Shown piece after piece: positions 47,507-59,395 of a stretch of 64,000 bases of DNA. Each line of letters begins with the position of its first letter. Positions within the stretch are counted from its first letter, which is position 1. Source of the stretch: Helianthus annuus (Eukaryota; Streptophyta; Magnoliopsida; Asterales; Asteraceae); assembly GCF_002127325.2 (NCBI RefSeq), contig NC_035448.2:8208915-8272914 (forward strand), given 5' to 3'. The notes beneath the pieces are model-generated. The model searched no databases. It had not been told where the DNA came from and saw nothing but the letters and a program-made list of their open reading frames with translations. The translations under genes were made by a program, and so were the position numbers.

Positions 47507-50500
47507 CATTTAAATTTAGCAAAAAAATGTATTACCATTATTGGTGGATAGTGGACTCGTCCATTAGACCCATAGCTAGAGCCACAAAAGGTTGGCCTCG
47601 TGTCTACTAGTGGTATCGAGTCTTGGCTCACATTTTTATATAGACCTCCATGAACCCTAGTATGACCTACAACTCAATACAAAAGCATCAATTTCTATAA
47701 ATATATTCAACATATATATACACAGACATAGTCATTACCTATAAACCCGGATACTGTTCGTGCTCGTCCGGGGTGCTCAGGTCCAAGAACTTGAACTAGC
47801 GGGTCTGATTTATTTTTATAATAACTTCCATCTGCCATCATCTCTTGTTCCTTTTCAAGCTATAAAATTTGTTAAAACAATCTAATATAATATTAACAAA
47901 TCAAGCAAAATCGATTTTATATAATTATATAACACAATCATTTACCAAATTACGAGCCTCCAAATATGCATCATCTTCAAGTTCATACAACTGGGTTTCT
48001 ATGTTATATTTGGCTCTACCGGCTAAATACAACTTTGAACGTGAGTTTTGAATACTTCTAATTTCTTTGTATACTGATTCCAGTTGAGGCAATATAATAT
48101 GTTTCTTTTTTTCAATAAGATCCCACCCGCCTCGTCCCGTATGGGGCACGTGTTTGTTCATGGCAGCACTAGCTTTTGCTTTCTTGCTTCGTTCCTTCAC
48201 ACAAATAAACAAAATGTTATTCATTACTTGCAAGTGTATACACATAATAATATTTATAACAAAAAAAATAATAATAATAAACATACCAGAAATTTCTTGC
48301 TAGTCTTTATTTCAACAAATTCATCCCAATGATCACCATTAATAAATGGATATGTGTCACAAGCATTTAGTCCTTCCTTTACATAATCTCTAACAAGTCG
48401 AGATCTAAAGTTGGTGCCAAGTCTTATAGCCCAACTCCTCATATACTCTCTAGGTTCATCGGTAGTAATCTTCCAATATTTCTAAAATTTAGAAAACACG
48501 GTGTAAAACATAATAAGCATCAGAGATTTAAACTTAGGTCTTATCGCTAAGTGGTGGTGGAGATATAAGAACTGTGGCAATGATTTGTGGGCTAAGGTTG
48601 TTGCTTCGATTCACAGCGGGCGCAGAAGTGGGAACATTATCCCCGGTAGAAAGACTCTCAATGGCATATGGAATGGGATTGGCAAAACGAACGCCGACAC
48701 AGAAAGTAGCAAATAAAAAAGAAAGCTCAAATATAACAAAACTAGAAAAGGAAAGCCCAATATTTTTTAAATACGCAAACATTAAAACCCTAGCAGTATA
48801 TGTAAAAAAAAGACTACCGCTCTTGCAAAATAGAAAAAAAAAAAAGAAGGAACGTGAGAAGAACGAAGACACAGAAAGTAATTGCTGCACTTAAATCAGT
48901 TTGTCACTCCTTTTTCTTCTTCATTGCGCCTCACATGTTTGAAGCCCGCGCCTTTTCTCACCTGCGCCTGGCTCTGAGCGCTCGCCTGAGCAGCGTTTTT
49001 ACAAAAAAAAAACCCATATTCTCGCCTGAGCCACCAAGCGCTATAGCCGCGCCTCACTGCGCCCGGTCGCCTAGGCGCGCGCCTTACGAGCTTTTGACAA
49101 CATAGGTACAAAGTGTCCCATTTGACTCAACTGACCAGTGCAGATAATAGAAAATATCCATTTGACTAAGTTGACCCCGTTCTCCTTTTAATTAATGTTT
49201 TTAAAGCTGGAAGAACCCAAAGAAATGAAAGCAACCAGCGATGAGAGATGGGTTCTCATTTAGACAAATGAGCTTACAGATGGATGACCCTTATTCATTT
49301 AAAGCAACACGCAGCGTTGAATCAATCCGCAGTGAGACACAGACTAATTATAAAAGCAATGTAGGCATGTTTTGAACACGGCAACCAGGAAGTTTGATAA
49401 CTTTGTCACTTGCCAACTGTTTTTCAACTTATTTGTTAAATAAACTTATGCACATGTTACATATACATCAGGTTTCTGTCAGTTGCATACATACACAAAT
49501 ATTATGTATGCTTCAGGTTACTGTCAAGTGCATATGTTGTCAAAGACGCAAGGCGCAGGCCAGGCGCATCGGCCTCGCCCGGAGCCTAGGCGCAAGGCGC
49601 AAAAAAGCGTGGGTTTTTTTAAGAAAAGCGCATATAGAGAAATAAAATATAAAAAATATGTTATGCTTGGAAAATAAATAAGATTTCAGATAAAAAAAAA
49701 AAAAACTATTATATATGTCATTTAAGATCATGTAGCTAATAGTTAGTAGCAAAAGTATAGGACTTATACACACGTAGTGATACCAAAAGTTACTAGGAAT
49801 TATACAAACGTTTGCGGTTACTAAAACATTTAAATTTATAGTTCATCATCAATCATCAAGAGCATCATCAAAGTCATCAAAACTTCCATCAACATCAATT
49901 GGATATTCAGCTTCGGCTCGCCTCGCTGCGCCCGAGCACCTAGGCGCGCGCCTTTTGCGCCTGAGCACAGTTTTTACAAAAAAAAATCCATTTTTGCGCC
50001 TAAGCTACCACCAGGCGCTATAGGCGCGCCTCGCTGAGCCCGAGCGCCTAGGCGCGCGCCTTTTGCGCTTTTGACAACTATGGGTTGGACCTGGAAAACC
50101 GGGAGAGTGTGGACATAAGTGTCTGTTTGGGTGTATTTGCTATCTAATTGAAACAATTCTGTTCTGTGTCCCTTAGCAGCTTGCTAAGGGTCTGTGTTGT
50201 GTCTTTGTTTGTGAATAAAGTTCTATTCTCTGGGTTGGGCAAAAAAATTTAATTTATAGCTATTTTAGATTTCTAACATGTTAAAGTATAATACGTACCT
50301 TAGTCTCCAACCATAGACGATCAAAGTATTCGTCCTCCTGGTCTTCCATCTGAATATGAACTGGGAAGATATGTTGAACCATCATCCCATACCATGACCT
50401 CACTCTTGAAAGCAGGTCACCATATGGTTTGTTATTTCTATCAAAATATATATGCCTCCTGTGCTCGGGTATCTTCTTTGAGAAACAAGCAATCCCACGT

Positions 50501-50568
50501 CCGCGTTTTGCTTTCTTTGTATCTTTTCCTAGTTCTCGGGTATCTTCTTGAGATTGTTTTCTTGCCAT
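45308..50568 (-). CDS. CACTA second protein: Ptta/En/Spm-type region fused to a Ulp1-like (C48) cysteine protease, 825 aa
   Basis: Thirteen GT-AG exons on the minus strand join in frame (2478 bases): 50568-50299, 48481-48287, 48194-47946, 47859-47739, 47666-47536, 47432-47178, 47094-46933, 46851-46771, 46645-46143, 46060-45899, 45809-45659, 45590-45495, 45409-45308. The N-terminal half (KYWKITTDEPREYMRSW, GRGGWDLIEKKKHI, PLVQVLGPEHPGRARTV) resembles the plant Ptta/En/Spm transposase family; a VQWPRYAI motif follows. Residues ~495-560 are a Pro-Val-Pro-Lys/Glu repeat. The C-terminal part has Ulp1 protease hallmarks: His in NDHWKLLIF (~712), Asp in FIVDSIKKG (~729), Gln and Cys in QQPGSWECGY (~764 and ~770). 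A role in binding the subterminal repeats is likely but inferred. Exon choices are mine and need transcript support. Confidence 0.8.
47457..47504. repeat. TA microsatellite in an intron of the CACTA protein gene
   Basis: A run of about 24 TA units lies between exons 5 and 6 of the minus-strand gene. Confidence 0.95.
48930..49105. repeat. Partial copy of a GC-rich GCGCC repeat
   Basis: The motifs 'gcgcctcactgcgcccgg', 'cgcctaggcgcgcgcct' and the end 'cttttgacaaca' match the right half of 49536-50078. It has no left end. It lies inside intron 1 of the CACTA protein gene. Confidence 0.65.
49536..50078. mobile_element. GC-rich MITE-like element with GTTGTCAAAG ends
   Basis: The left GTTGTCAAAGACGCAAGGCG and right CGCGCCTTTTGCGCTTTTGACAAC ends are inverted repeats, flanked by TAT on both sides. 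The arms are strings of GGCGC/GCGCC around a small AT-rich core. It inserted into intron 1 of the CACTA protein gene. Confidence 0.65.
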
Positions 50569-50885
50569 ACCTAAAGTTCACATACATAAGAAAAAAGTTG
50601 ACTTTATTAGAGCTTTTCGACAAAAAAGATCAAATACATATATACATATACTACATTAACTTTTCGTTTTTTTCATTTCAGAAGCATGGCGGTATTGGGG
50701 GCCGGCATCAGAAATCTAACGAATCATAAGGTTTGTGTTTTTAATTCACTTAAAATTGGACGATTAGATATCTAGAATGAGTCGAATAGAAAGAATTTAG
50801 CTAAAAAAGGAATAAGCCAAACAGGTTTAAAGTTGTTGAAAGAGTTACTTTATTTAAATTGATATAGCTATTATTGGGTTTTGTA

Positions 50886-52860
50886 GTCATGCTCAATATA
50901 CATTGCAAATAAAGAGCTTCAAAAATCGACAAAAAGGTGTTTGCGGCCCATACCAATAAGTTTTTGTTACCCAACCTACTCGATGTGTTGTCTTGCTACC
51001 TTGACTTTACTTGAAAAATATTCTATGGTCGAGTCGTCGAGCCGAGCCACGATTCGAGCCGTCAAGCCAAGCCACGAGTCGAGCCGTTGAGCTGAGCCAC
51101 GAGTCGAGCTCAGCTCGATTAAAAAACGAGCTCGCTCGGCTCGAAAACAAAACATTATAGCGTTCCAAGAAGAGGAACAAAGTGCTCCATGGGTCCAGGT
51201 TTTGAAGTAATTGTTTTCATCTAGGTTCTGAAGTAAATATAAATTAATTGATAAATACTAAATGAGTCGAGCCCGAGCCGAGCTCGAGCTTGAAAAATTA
51301 TATTCGAGTCGAGCTCGAGCTTTAGAAATAACGCTCGAATCGAGCCGAGCTCGAGCTCGAGCTTTCATATGTTAAACGAGCTCGAGCTCAAGCCTGGTCG
51401 AGCTCGGGCTCGGCTCGGCTCGTTTGCACCCCTACAGTCAATACATTGCAAATAAAGAGCTTCAAAAATCGACAAAAAGGTGTTTGCGGCCCATACCAAT
51501 AAGTTTTTGTTACCCAACCTACTCGATGTGTTGTCTTGCTACCTTGACTTTACTTGAAAAATATTCTATGGTCGAGTCGTCGAGCCGAGCCACGATTCGA
51601 GCCGTCAAGCCAAGCCACGAGTCGAGCCGTTGAGCTGAGCCACGAGTCGAGCTCAGCTCGATTAAAAAACGAGCTGGCTCGGTTCGAAAACAAAACATTA
51701 TAGCGTTCCAAGAAGAGGAACAAAGTGCTCCATGGGTCCAGGTTCTGAAGTAATTGTTTTCATCTAGGTTCTGAAGTAAATATAAATTAATTGATAAATA
51801 CTAAACGAGTCGAGCCCGAGCCGAGCTCGAGCTTGAAAAATTATATTCGAGCCGAGCTCGAGCTTTAGAAATAACGCACGAATCGAGCCGAGCTCGAGCT
51901 TTCATATGTTAAACGAGCTCGAGCTCAAGCCTGGTCGAGCTCGGGCTCGGCTCGGCTCGTTTGCACCCCTACAGTCAATACATTGCAAATAAAGAGCTTC
52001 AAAAATCGACAAAAAGGTGTTTGCGGCCCATACCAATAAGTTTTTGTTACCCAACCTACTCGATGTGTTGTCTTGCTACCTTGACTTTACTTGAAAAATA
52101 TTCTATGGTCGAGTCGTCGAGCCGAGCCACGATTCGAGCCGTCAAGCCAAGCCACGAGTCGAGCCGTTGAGCTGAGCCTCGAGTCGATCTCAGCTCGATT
52201 AAAAAACGAGCTGGCTCGGCTCGAAAACAAAACATTATAGCGTTCCAAGAAGAGGAACAAAGTGCTCCATGGGTCCAGGTTCTGAAGTAATTGTTTTCAT
52301 CTAGGTTCTGAAGTAAATATAAATTAATTGATAAATACTAAACGAGTCGAGCCCGAGCCGAGCTCGAGCTTGAAAAATTATATTCGAGCCGAGCTCGAGC
52401 TTTAGAAATAACGCTCGAATCGAGCCGAGCTCGAGCTTTCATATGTTAAACGAGCTCGAGCTCAAGCCTGGTCGAGCTCGGGCTCGGCTCGGCTCGTTTG
52501 CACCCCTACAGTCAATACATTGCAAATAAAGAGCTTCAAAAATCGACAAAAAGGTGTTTACGGCCCATACCAATAAGTTTTTGTTACCCAACCTACTCGA
52601 TGTGTTGTCTTGCTACCTTGACTTTACTTGAAAAATATTCTATGGTCGAGTCGTCGAGCCAAGCCACGATTCGAGCCGTCAAGCCAAGCCACGAGTCGAG
52701 CCGTTGAGCTGAGCCACGAGTCGAGCTCAGCTTGATTAAAAAACGAGCTGGCTCGGCTCGAAAACAAAACATTATAGTGTTCCAAGAAGAGGAACAAAGT
52801 GCTCCATGGGTCCAGGTTCTGAAGTAATTGTTTTCATCTAGGTTCTGAAGTAATTGTTTT
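50886..52860. repeat. Tandem array, 537-bp unit, about 3.7 copies
   Basis: Copies begin near 50901, 51444, 51981 and 52518 (anchor 'cattgcaaataaagagcttc'), so two units are exactly 537 bp and the first is 543 bp. They differ by only a few bases. Half of each unit is made of GAGCTCGAGC/GAGCCGAGC strings that form palindromes; the other half is unique-like. The 69-codon open frame found three times at 537-bp spacing is a product of the array. It lies within the CACTA element, just upstream of the 13-exon gene. Confidence 0.95.
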
Positions 52861-53921
52861 CATCTGAAGTACTTTTTGCTCGAATATATATATATTTCGA
52901 ATAAACTACACGTGTAATACACTAACAATCATATTTCGAATAAACTACACGTGCAATACAAACAAGAATCTGGACCACAAACTATATATTTATGTTTATA
53001 CCCTCAACCACATCAAGTCATCAAATGTAAGACCCAAACATATAAATAATGAAATTTATAAAACAGAAGGTTAAGGGTTTTCATCACCTCTTAGATGTGG
53101 TTTCGGAACTGGAGATGTCGTTTGAGGGGTGACGAAGGCCGGCGTCTGAGGGATTGAGGCGTCGGAGCAGTTGGCTGGAAAGATGGCGCTGTGGGGTTTG
53201 GGGGGCGCCAGAACAGTTGGCTGGAGAGGGGCGTTTGAGGGGTGAATTTTTTGGAGAATTAGGGCTGCAATGGAGTGTGGCAAATGGCAAATTGAAAGAT
53301 TGAATGTGGGAAGTGGTGGAACGTGGGGTTAGATTGTAGGGGTTTGAGTTTTGGGGGGAGAATTTTGGGGAAGGAGGTTTAGGCTTACGGTTTTAAAAAA
53401 ATATAATTATCCTTGGTGGAAAGGAGGGAAGACTTCTCTTTGCTGAAAGTTTTTTCTCTCATTCACTTGAAAGGTTAAATTTGTTTTTCAAATAACATTT
53501 ATAACTTTTACTACATGATTCATTTATTTACACCAAGTATTACACAAAACAAACAAAAGGTCTTTTAAAACTAACTTCAGGTAATATTATATTTTCATCA
53601 CTAAACATGTACAATCATATTTAGTGATGTATAAATCACCTCCCTGTTACACAAAATTTTGAAAATGTACGATTAAAAAAATAAAGTGAAAAAGTGTATC
53701 AATAAGTTAAACATTGGCCTATCCAATGTAAAAGTTTTAAATGAAATAACACAAACAATCGAAAATGTCTCCTTAGTTAGCAAAAATAATCAAACACGTC
53801 TTTTTACTTCATCATTTCCGTTTATCCTGCATAAAATAAGAATAAGATATATTAATAAAATGATTATTATTATATTAAAAAACAAGAATAAGGTGTATTG
53901 ATGTATTAAGTATATCATACC
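52861..53921 (-). promoter_or_regulatory. Intergenic region between the two CACTA genes, possible promoter and leader
   Basis: 52895-52960 holds a short tandem duplication of 'tttcgaataaactacacgtg'. 53080-53400 is GC-richer, and read on the minus strand resembles a leader ('attgcagccctaattctcc', CCAACTG repeats). It could be the 5' end of the 13-exon gene, but I see no defined splice partner. The rest is AT-rich. Confidence 0.4.
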
Positions 53922-56900
53922 TTAATCAACGTAAATCCCATCGGTGTCATCACGTAGGTATTTGGTGTGCTTAATGTTGTCGTAATTACTTGGTTCAATA
54001 CCGACCGAAAATGGTGGTAGATCATCAAAGTGGTCATATTCATCCTCGTTAATGACATTATCAATACCAAGAATACGGCGTTTACCTTGCAAGACAATGT
54101 GGTATCTTGGTTTGCTTGGGTCATTGACAAAGAAAACTTGTGTGACATGCTTTGCCAAAACAAATGGCTCAGATTTATAGCCATCAGTGGTAAGGTCGAC
54201 AAGTGTAAAACCATATTTGTCAACTTGAACACCTGTACTGTTGTTCACCCACTTACATTTGAACAAAGGAATAGTGAAATCATGATAGTCCAATTCCCAA
54301 ATTTCCTGTATAACACCATAATAAGAATTTTTGGCGATATTCATCATTGTATCGTGGCGCCCTCTGCTGAACTCGGTCGTTGATGCTGTTATAGTAACTC
54401 CACTGTTTTGCACAACACTTTTTTTATCTTGATCACTGGTGTAAAAAGTATAACCGTTAATGTCGTACCCCTGGGAAGTTATAACTCTACAGTCTGGACC
54501 CTGCCCAAGCCTTTTCACAGTATCATCAACATCTGTTTTGGTTACCTTCATTTCCATCCACTTCGATAACTCTTTGTTTTGAGTGTTTATGTACCATAAA
54601 TCATCCTTGCCCGGGTGTGTCAACCGTAACATCTCCATGTGTTCATTAACATATGGAGCAAGGCATGTCATGTGTTTTAGGACCACTAAATGTGCATCTT
54701 GCACGTCTTTTCGTTGTGGCATGGTTGTTTTGATACCAATTACTGCCTGACCCAGAAGCCGGCCCGAATGACGAGTTACTGGAACACCAACACTGTCGAC
54801 ACCCTCCATATAGCCTATGAAAAAAACAAATTATTATATTGTAAATTAACACTAATATATATATAATATTATTTATTGTAATATATTATTGATAACATTA
54901 CCTTGACAGAACTCAACCGCCTCTTCAGAAGTATACCCTTCAATAATACTGCCCTCTGGTCGATTACGGTTTTTTACAAAACCTTTTAGGTAACCCATGT
55001 ATCTTTCAAAAGGGTACATGTACCGTAGGAATACCGGACCACAAGCTTTAATCTCTTGTACGATATGAGATATCAGGTGAACCATTACATCAAAAAATGA
55101 TGGTGGGAAGTACATCTCTAGTTCACAAAGGGTAACATAAATATCTTTTTGCCATTTATCCAAGTCTTCTTTGTCAATAACCTTTGAGTGAATGTTGTTA
55201 AAAAACAAACAAAGTTTTGTGATCGTATGTCGGACGTTATCCGGTAACAATCCACGAATCGCGATAGGAATCATATGTGTCATCAAAACATGACAATCAT
55301 GAGACTTCATTCCAAGCAATTTACAATCTTTCATTGACACCAATCTTTTAATGTTTGAAGAATAAGTTGATGGAACCTTAATATCATGCAAACATTGACA
55401 GAACTGCCTTTTTTCTTCTTTTGTTGTGTTATAACAAGCAGGTGGCAGATAAATACGGTCGCCCCTTTGTTCTGGGGCAAGATCTTTACGTATATTCAAA
55501 AGTACCATGTCTTTTCGGACATTAATCCCGTCTTTAGTTTTACCCGGAATATTTAATAATAAGCCTATCAAGCTATCACATACATTTTTTTCTATGTGCA
55601 TAACATCTAGACAATGCCTAACATTTAAATCTCTCCAATAAGGCAAATCCCAAAAGATTGATTTTCTTTTCCAGTTGATTCCACTCTTATCACGAGATCT
55701 TTTTCCCAACACAGTATTTAGATTTTCAACTCGTGAAAATGCATCGAACCGTGTTCTCATCGTTCTGGTCTCGATCTCTCCGTTAAACTCCTCTCTTTTC
55801 TTCCTAAAACTATGACCCTTCGGAAGGAATCTTCGATGCCCCATGTATACAGTTTTATTGCAATTTTTTAACCATGTTGAGCTTGTTTCATCTTCACAAA
55901 CAGGACAAGCTTTCTTACCCTTGGTACTATATCCTGACAAGTTTCCGTATGCTGGAAAATCATTTATTGTACAGAAAATCATGGCATGCAATTGAAAGTG
56001 TTCTTTCTTATAGGCATCATATACTTCTACACCCGAATCCCAAAGAGTTTTTAAGTCATCAATTAAAGGAGACAAATACACATCAATATCATTACCTGGC
56101 TGTCTAGGACCTTGAATCAACAACGACATCATAATGTATTTCCGTTTCATGCATAACCACGGTGGAAGATTGTAGATGCATAAAAGAACCGGCCACGTAC
56201 TACGACGACTGCTCATGTTCCCGAAAGGATTCATCCCGTCTGAACTAAGCCCAAACCGTATGTTTCTCGTCTCCTTCCCGAATTCAGGATACTTGTTATC
56301 AATGGTTCTCCACTGAGGTGAATCCGCCACATGTCTTAGTTTTTGGTCAATTACACGTTCATCTGAATGCCAACGTAATAATTTTGCTTCTTTTTCGTTT
56401 GAAAATAACCTTTTCAACCTCGGTATAATGGGGAGATACCACAACATTTTAGCTGGTGGTCCATTTTTTTTCACATCATCATCAGCGTCGTCCGAATCTT
56501 TTAGTCGTTTATACCTGGATGCACCACACTTAACACATTTATGTTCATTTGCATACTGCTTTCTATACAATATACAATTATTTGGACATGCATGTATTCT
56601 TTCAACTTCCAATCCCATCGGACACGTCAACTTTTTTGCTTGGTATGTCGAAACTGGTAATTCATTGTCTTCCGGAAGCATGTCATGCAAAAGCACTAAT
56701 AAATTTGTGAAACTTTTATCGCTCCATCCGTTTTTCGACTTCAAGTTCAACAACTTCAACACAGCATCAAGTTTCGTAAATTTAGAACCGGTATATAATG
56801 TTTTTTCTTCATCTTCAAATAGTTGTTGTAGATTTTCTTTTTCGGCATCACCCATATTAGTCTCCATGTCATTTAACATATCATTTAAATTGTCACTAGG

Positions 56901-57233
56901 GTCATTTGAATGGTCATCAACGTATAATGAGTCGTTGTTGTATGTACTATCATTAATGTCTAAAGTGGTCGAGGAGGTGCTAAAATCAACTAGTGACTCT
57001 CCATGCCTTGACCAACAATGGTATTGAGGCATAAAACCATATTCGAACAAATGGAACTCTATTTCATTGCAGTTATAATATCTAAGGTTCTCACATTTGG
57101 CACAAGGACAACAAATCGAACGGCTTCCTCTCTTTACGCGATTTGCTTCGGCAGCCTTAATAAAACTTCGAACACCCACTGTATAAATTTCGGATACACG
57201 CGAAATTTTATACATCCAATAATCACGATCCAT
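53922..57233 (-). CDS. CACTA transposase, TNP2/TNPD type, intact, 1074 aa
   Basis: This is the transposase that would cut and rejoin the CACTA ends. Two exons, 57233-54902 and 54814-53922, are joined through a 87-base GT-AG intron (reading ...EFCQ|GYMEG) to 3225 bases without a stop. Domain order is that of plant TNP2 proteins: an N-terminal transposase-associated region (WMYKISR, CPCAKCEN, GFMPQYHCWSRHGE; residues ~5-80), a Cys-rich segment (CPNNCILYRK, HKCVKCGASRY), the Transposase_21 core (FGLSSDGMNPFGN, NDFPAYGNLSGYSTKGKKAC, CLDVMHIEKNVCDSLIGLLL; ~320-590), a DUF4218-like block (PPSFFDVMVHLISHIVQEI, CGPVFLRYMYPFERYMGYLK; ~690-760) and a DUF4216-like C-terminus (YYGVIQEIWELDY, PLFKCKWV; ~920-1000). 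The start ATG follows 'ttttcag', so an untranslated first exon is likely. Length is normal for an autonomous copy. Confidence 0.92.
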
Positions 57234-57548
57234 CTGAAAATATATAATATATTAAAGAAGAACTTTTTGATACCCTTAGTTAAAGAAGTTCTACCACCAA
57301 AGTTTTAACAAGAATTTACAAAGCTAAAACAAGGGAGCGAGAGTTCGACTAAGGAATGCACTTTCGTGTATCATACATTCTATTATGAAATTATTATGCT
57401 ATGTTTTATTTTTTATTACATGTTTTTTGTTATGTAAGTTTTGTCGCCTTTCCATTTTTTGAACATTATTTACTTCTCGCACGGTGGGTTTCCTACTAGT
57501 TTAAAAAAAATAAGTGTGTATGTAAGAAGGGGATCCTAACCATATTTA

Positions 57549-57898
57549 GACTATGGGGTATGGGGCGTGGGTTGGCACGTGAGTTGGAGAGAAACGCCCA
57601 AGTCACCACCCCGGGTGGGCTTGGGTTTGGGCGTGGCCCCTTGGGCGGGATTTTAAGGCCGGGCGTGGGGCATGCTGGCGATCCTATGTGACCGACTCTT
57701 ATTTGCTTGTTGGCTAGGGCATAGCGGGCCATGTTTTAATTTTATATTTTTCTTATTTTAATACAACTGACCAAGCCACACCGGGCTAGCCACGCCCCGC
57801 CCCGCCATACCCTACGGACACGTCACTCACCAGCAAGGGGGCTCGAACTCCACGTGTCAACCCATGCCGCAAACCCCCGCCCCTCCATACCCATGGTC
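57549..57898. mobile_element. PIF/Harbinger-type MITE inserted in the CACTA element
   Basis: The ends GACTATGGGGTATGG and CCATACCCATGGTC are inverted, with 'gttggcacgtg' and 'cacgtgtcaac' further in. It is flanked by TTA at 57546-57548 and 57899-57901. It is 350 bp and GC-rich. It lies about 300 bases upstream of the transposase start codon on the minus strand. Confidence 0.78.
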
Positions 57899-57901
57899 TT
57901 A

Positions 57902-58560
57902 CCTCCAATAATTTTCCTAAAATTTTCACTTTCCCTCCGATATTAACTAAGTTTCCCTCGTTCTTCAATTCGGTTTTCAAAAATTATCATCAACACCTCC
58001 CCTAACCCTAATTGAATCACACACATAGTTATTTATCAGCCACCATCGGAGGAAATATGCACTTTCTCTTCTGAGGTAACTTATAAAGTTCAAACTCTAG
58101 TTCGATAACAAGTTGCCAAATTGTTATTCTTAGGTTCATAGATTTCAGAACTGTTTTTTTTATATGCCAGAAGGGATGAAGTATTAATATGTGTATCATA
58201 AGTATCATAATTTATGTGAATGTTTTGGATTTAGTTGATCTGATTAGTTTTCTATTTCAGAACTGTTTTTTTATATGCCAGAAGAGAAGAGATGAAGATA
58301 TGAAGTATTAATTGGTATGACCAGGTGATTTTCCGTCTTATATATCCCTTGTCACTTGTGAGTACTTCTTGTCAACAATTACTGTCAAGAAACAAAAACT
58401 TTGTTACACTGACATTGTATTTTGAAACCTGAAAACCTCTGTTTTGTTCTGTGGTGTCTGTTTGGTATATCTGTAGCTAGTTACTCTTTGGTATATCACC
58501 AAAAACTTTGTAAACCCTTGTTTTGTAGATTCACTTCAGTATGTTCCATCTATGCACAAA
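57902..58560. other. CACTA internal spacer with a ~115-bp spaced direct repeat
   Basis: The sequence 'atttcagaactgttttttt' and 'atatgccagaag' occurs at about 58141 and again at 58256, each followed by 'gaagtattaat'. It may be an intron or leader captured with the sugar-transporter fragment. No gene is seen. Confidence 0.5.
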
Positions 58561-59212
58561 TGATGGATCCAATAGTGACTCTATTCGGAAGTGTTCACGA
58601 GAAACAGAACGAAACCGGAAGCATGATCTTCCCAAATTTCGGAAGCATGTTTCATGGCGATCAGCATAAACCCGATAACTGGGATGTAGAGAGTAATCAC
58701 GAAAATGGGAACTTATCCGTGGACGAAACTAATGATAATGTAAAAACCCCGTTGCTATCGCTTAATTCAACTAGTGTAGATAAAGACATGATTGCTCCGG
58801 TTTCTAGGAGTATGTTAAACACAGTTCAGCCTAGCGAGTCGAATAGTGTGATAGGGATTGGTGGTGGGTGGCAGTTGGCGTATACGAAGACCGAAGACGG
58901 GAAGAAAGCGGGCGGGTTGCAGCGGATTTACTTGCACCAGGAGGGTGGTGCAGAATCCAGACGCGGGTCCATTGCTTCACTCCCGGTTGCAGACGACGGT
59001 GACGGGGTTCGGGCCTCGGCTCTTGTTAGTAGATCAGTTCTTTGTTTAGATAATACGATGGGTCAGAACCCGATTCAGTCGGGTCTGATCAAGCCGCAAC
59101 CGTCTACTAAAGATGTGAGGAGTTGGGCTGATCTTTCCAAGCTGGTATTAAACAAGCATTGATTGTTGGTGTTGGGATTCAAATACTACAACAGGTGAAT
59201 CGTTATGTTTCA
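58561..59212 (+). pseudogene. Captured fragment of a tonoplast monosaccharide transporter (TST/TMT), central loop
   Basis: The translation follows the large cytosolic loop of tonoplast sugar transporters: DPIVTLFGSVHEKQNETGSM, IFPNFGSMF, a variable acidic stretch, GIGGGWQLAY, RIYLHQEG, SRRGSIASLP and RSWADL. After this, ALIVGVGIQILQQ, the start of the second membrane half, is present only in another frame: one base appears lost near 59141, so the 246-codon open frame ends at 59162. Both six-helix membrane halves are absent. It lies in the CACTA element on the strand opposite the transposase genes. It cannot make a transporter; chimeric or antisense transcripts are possible. Confidence 0.85.
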
Positions 59213-59218
59213 GGTGTA

Positions 59219-59372
59219 TGGTAATCAGGGTGAAAAATATTTTGAACTTACAGAACAATAATCTCACTGGTGAATTTCCAACGTCTTTGGCAAATTTATC
59301 TTCTTTAGAGTCATTAAATATGCATAATAACAAGCTCTCAGGAGAAATACCTTTAAACATGGATAGTCGCTT
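59219..59372 (+). pseudogene. Captured leucine-rich-repeat fragment
   Basis: The reading ILNLQNNNLTGEFPTSLANL, then SSLESLNMHNNKLSGEIP, is two plant-specific LRR units (LxxLxxLxLxxNxLxGxIP), as in receptor-like kinases or LRR proteins. It directly follows the sugar-transporter fragment and ends within a few codons. The parent gene cannot be named from two repeats. Confidence 0.75.
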
Positions 59373-59395
59373 AAAAAAACATTATTTTAACCATC

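Noticed and set aside
51424..52707. A 69-codon open frame repeated three times at 537-bp spacing
   Set aside because: It is a by-product of the tandem array; no protein motif, and the frame covers the GAGCTCGAGC low-complexity half.
56428..57027. 199-codon plus-strand open frame
   Set aside because: It is antisense to the transposase exon, which shows clear conserved motifs on the minus strand.
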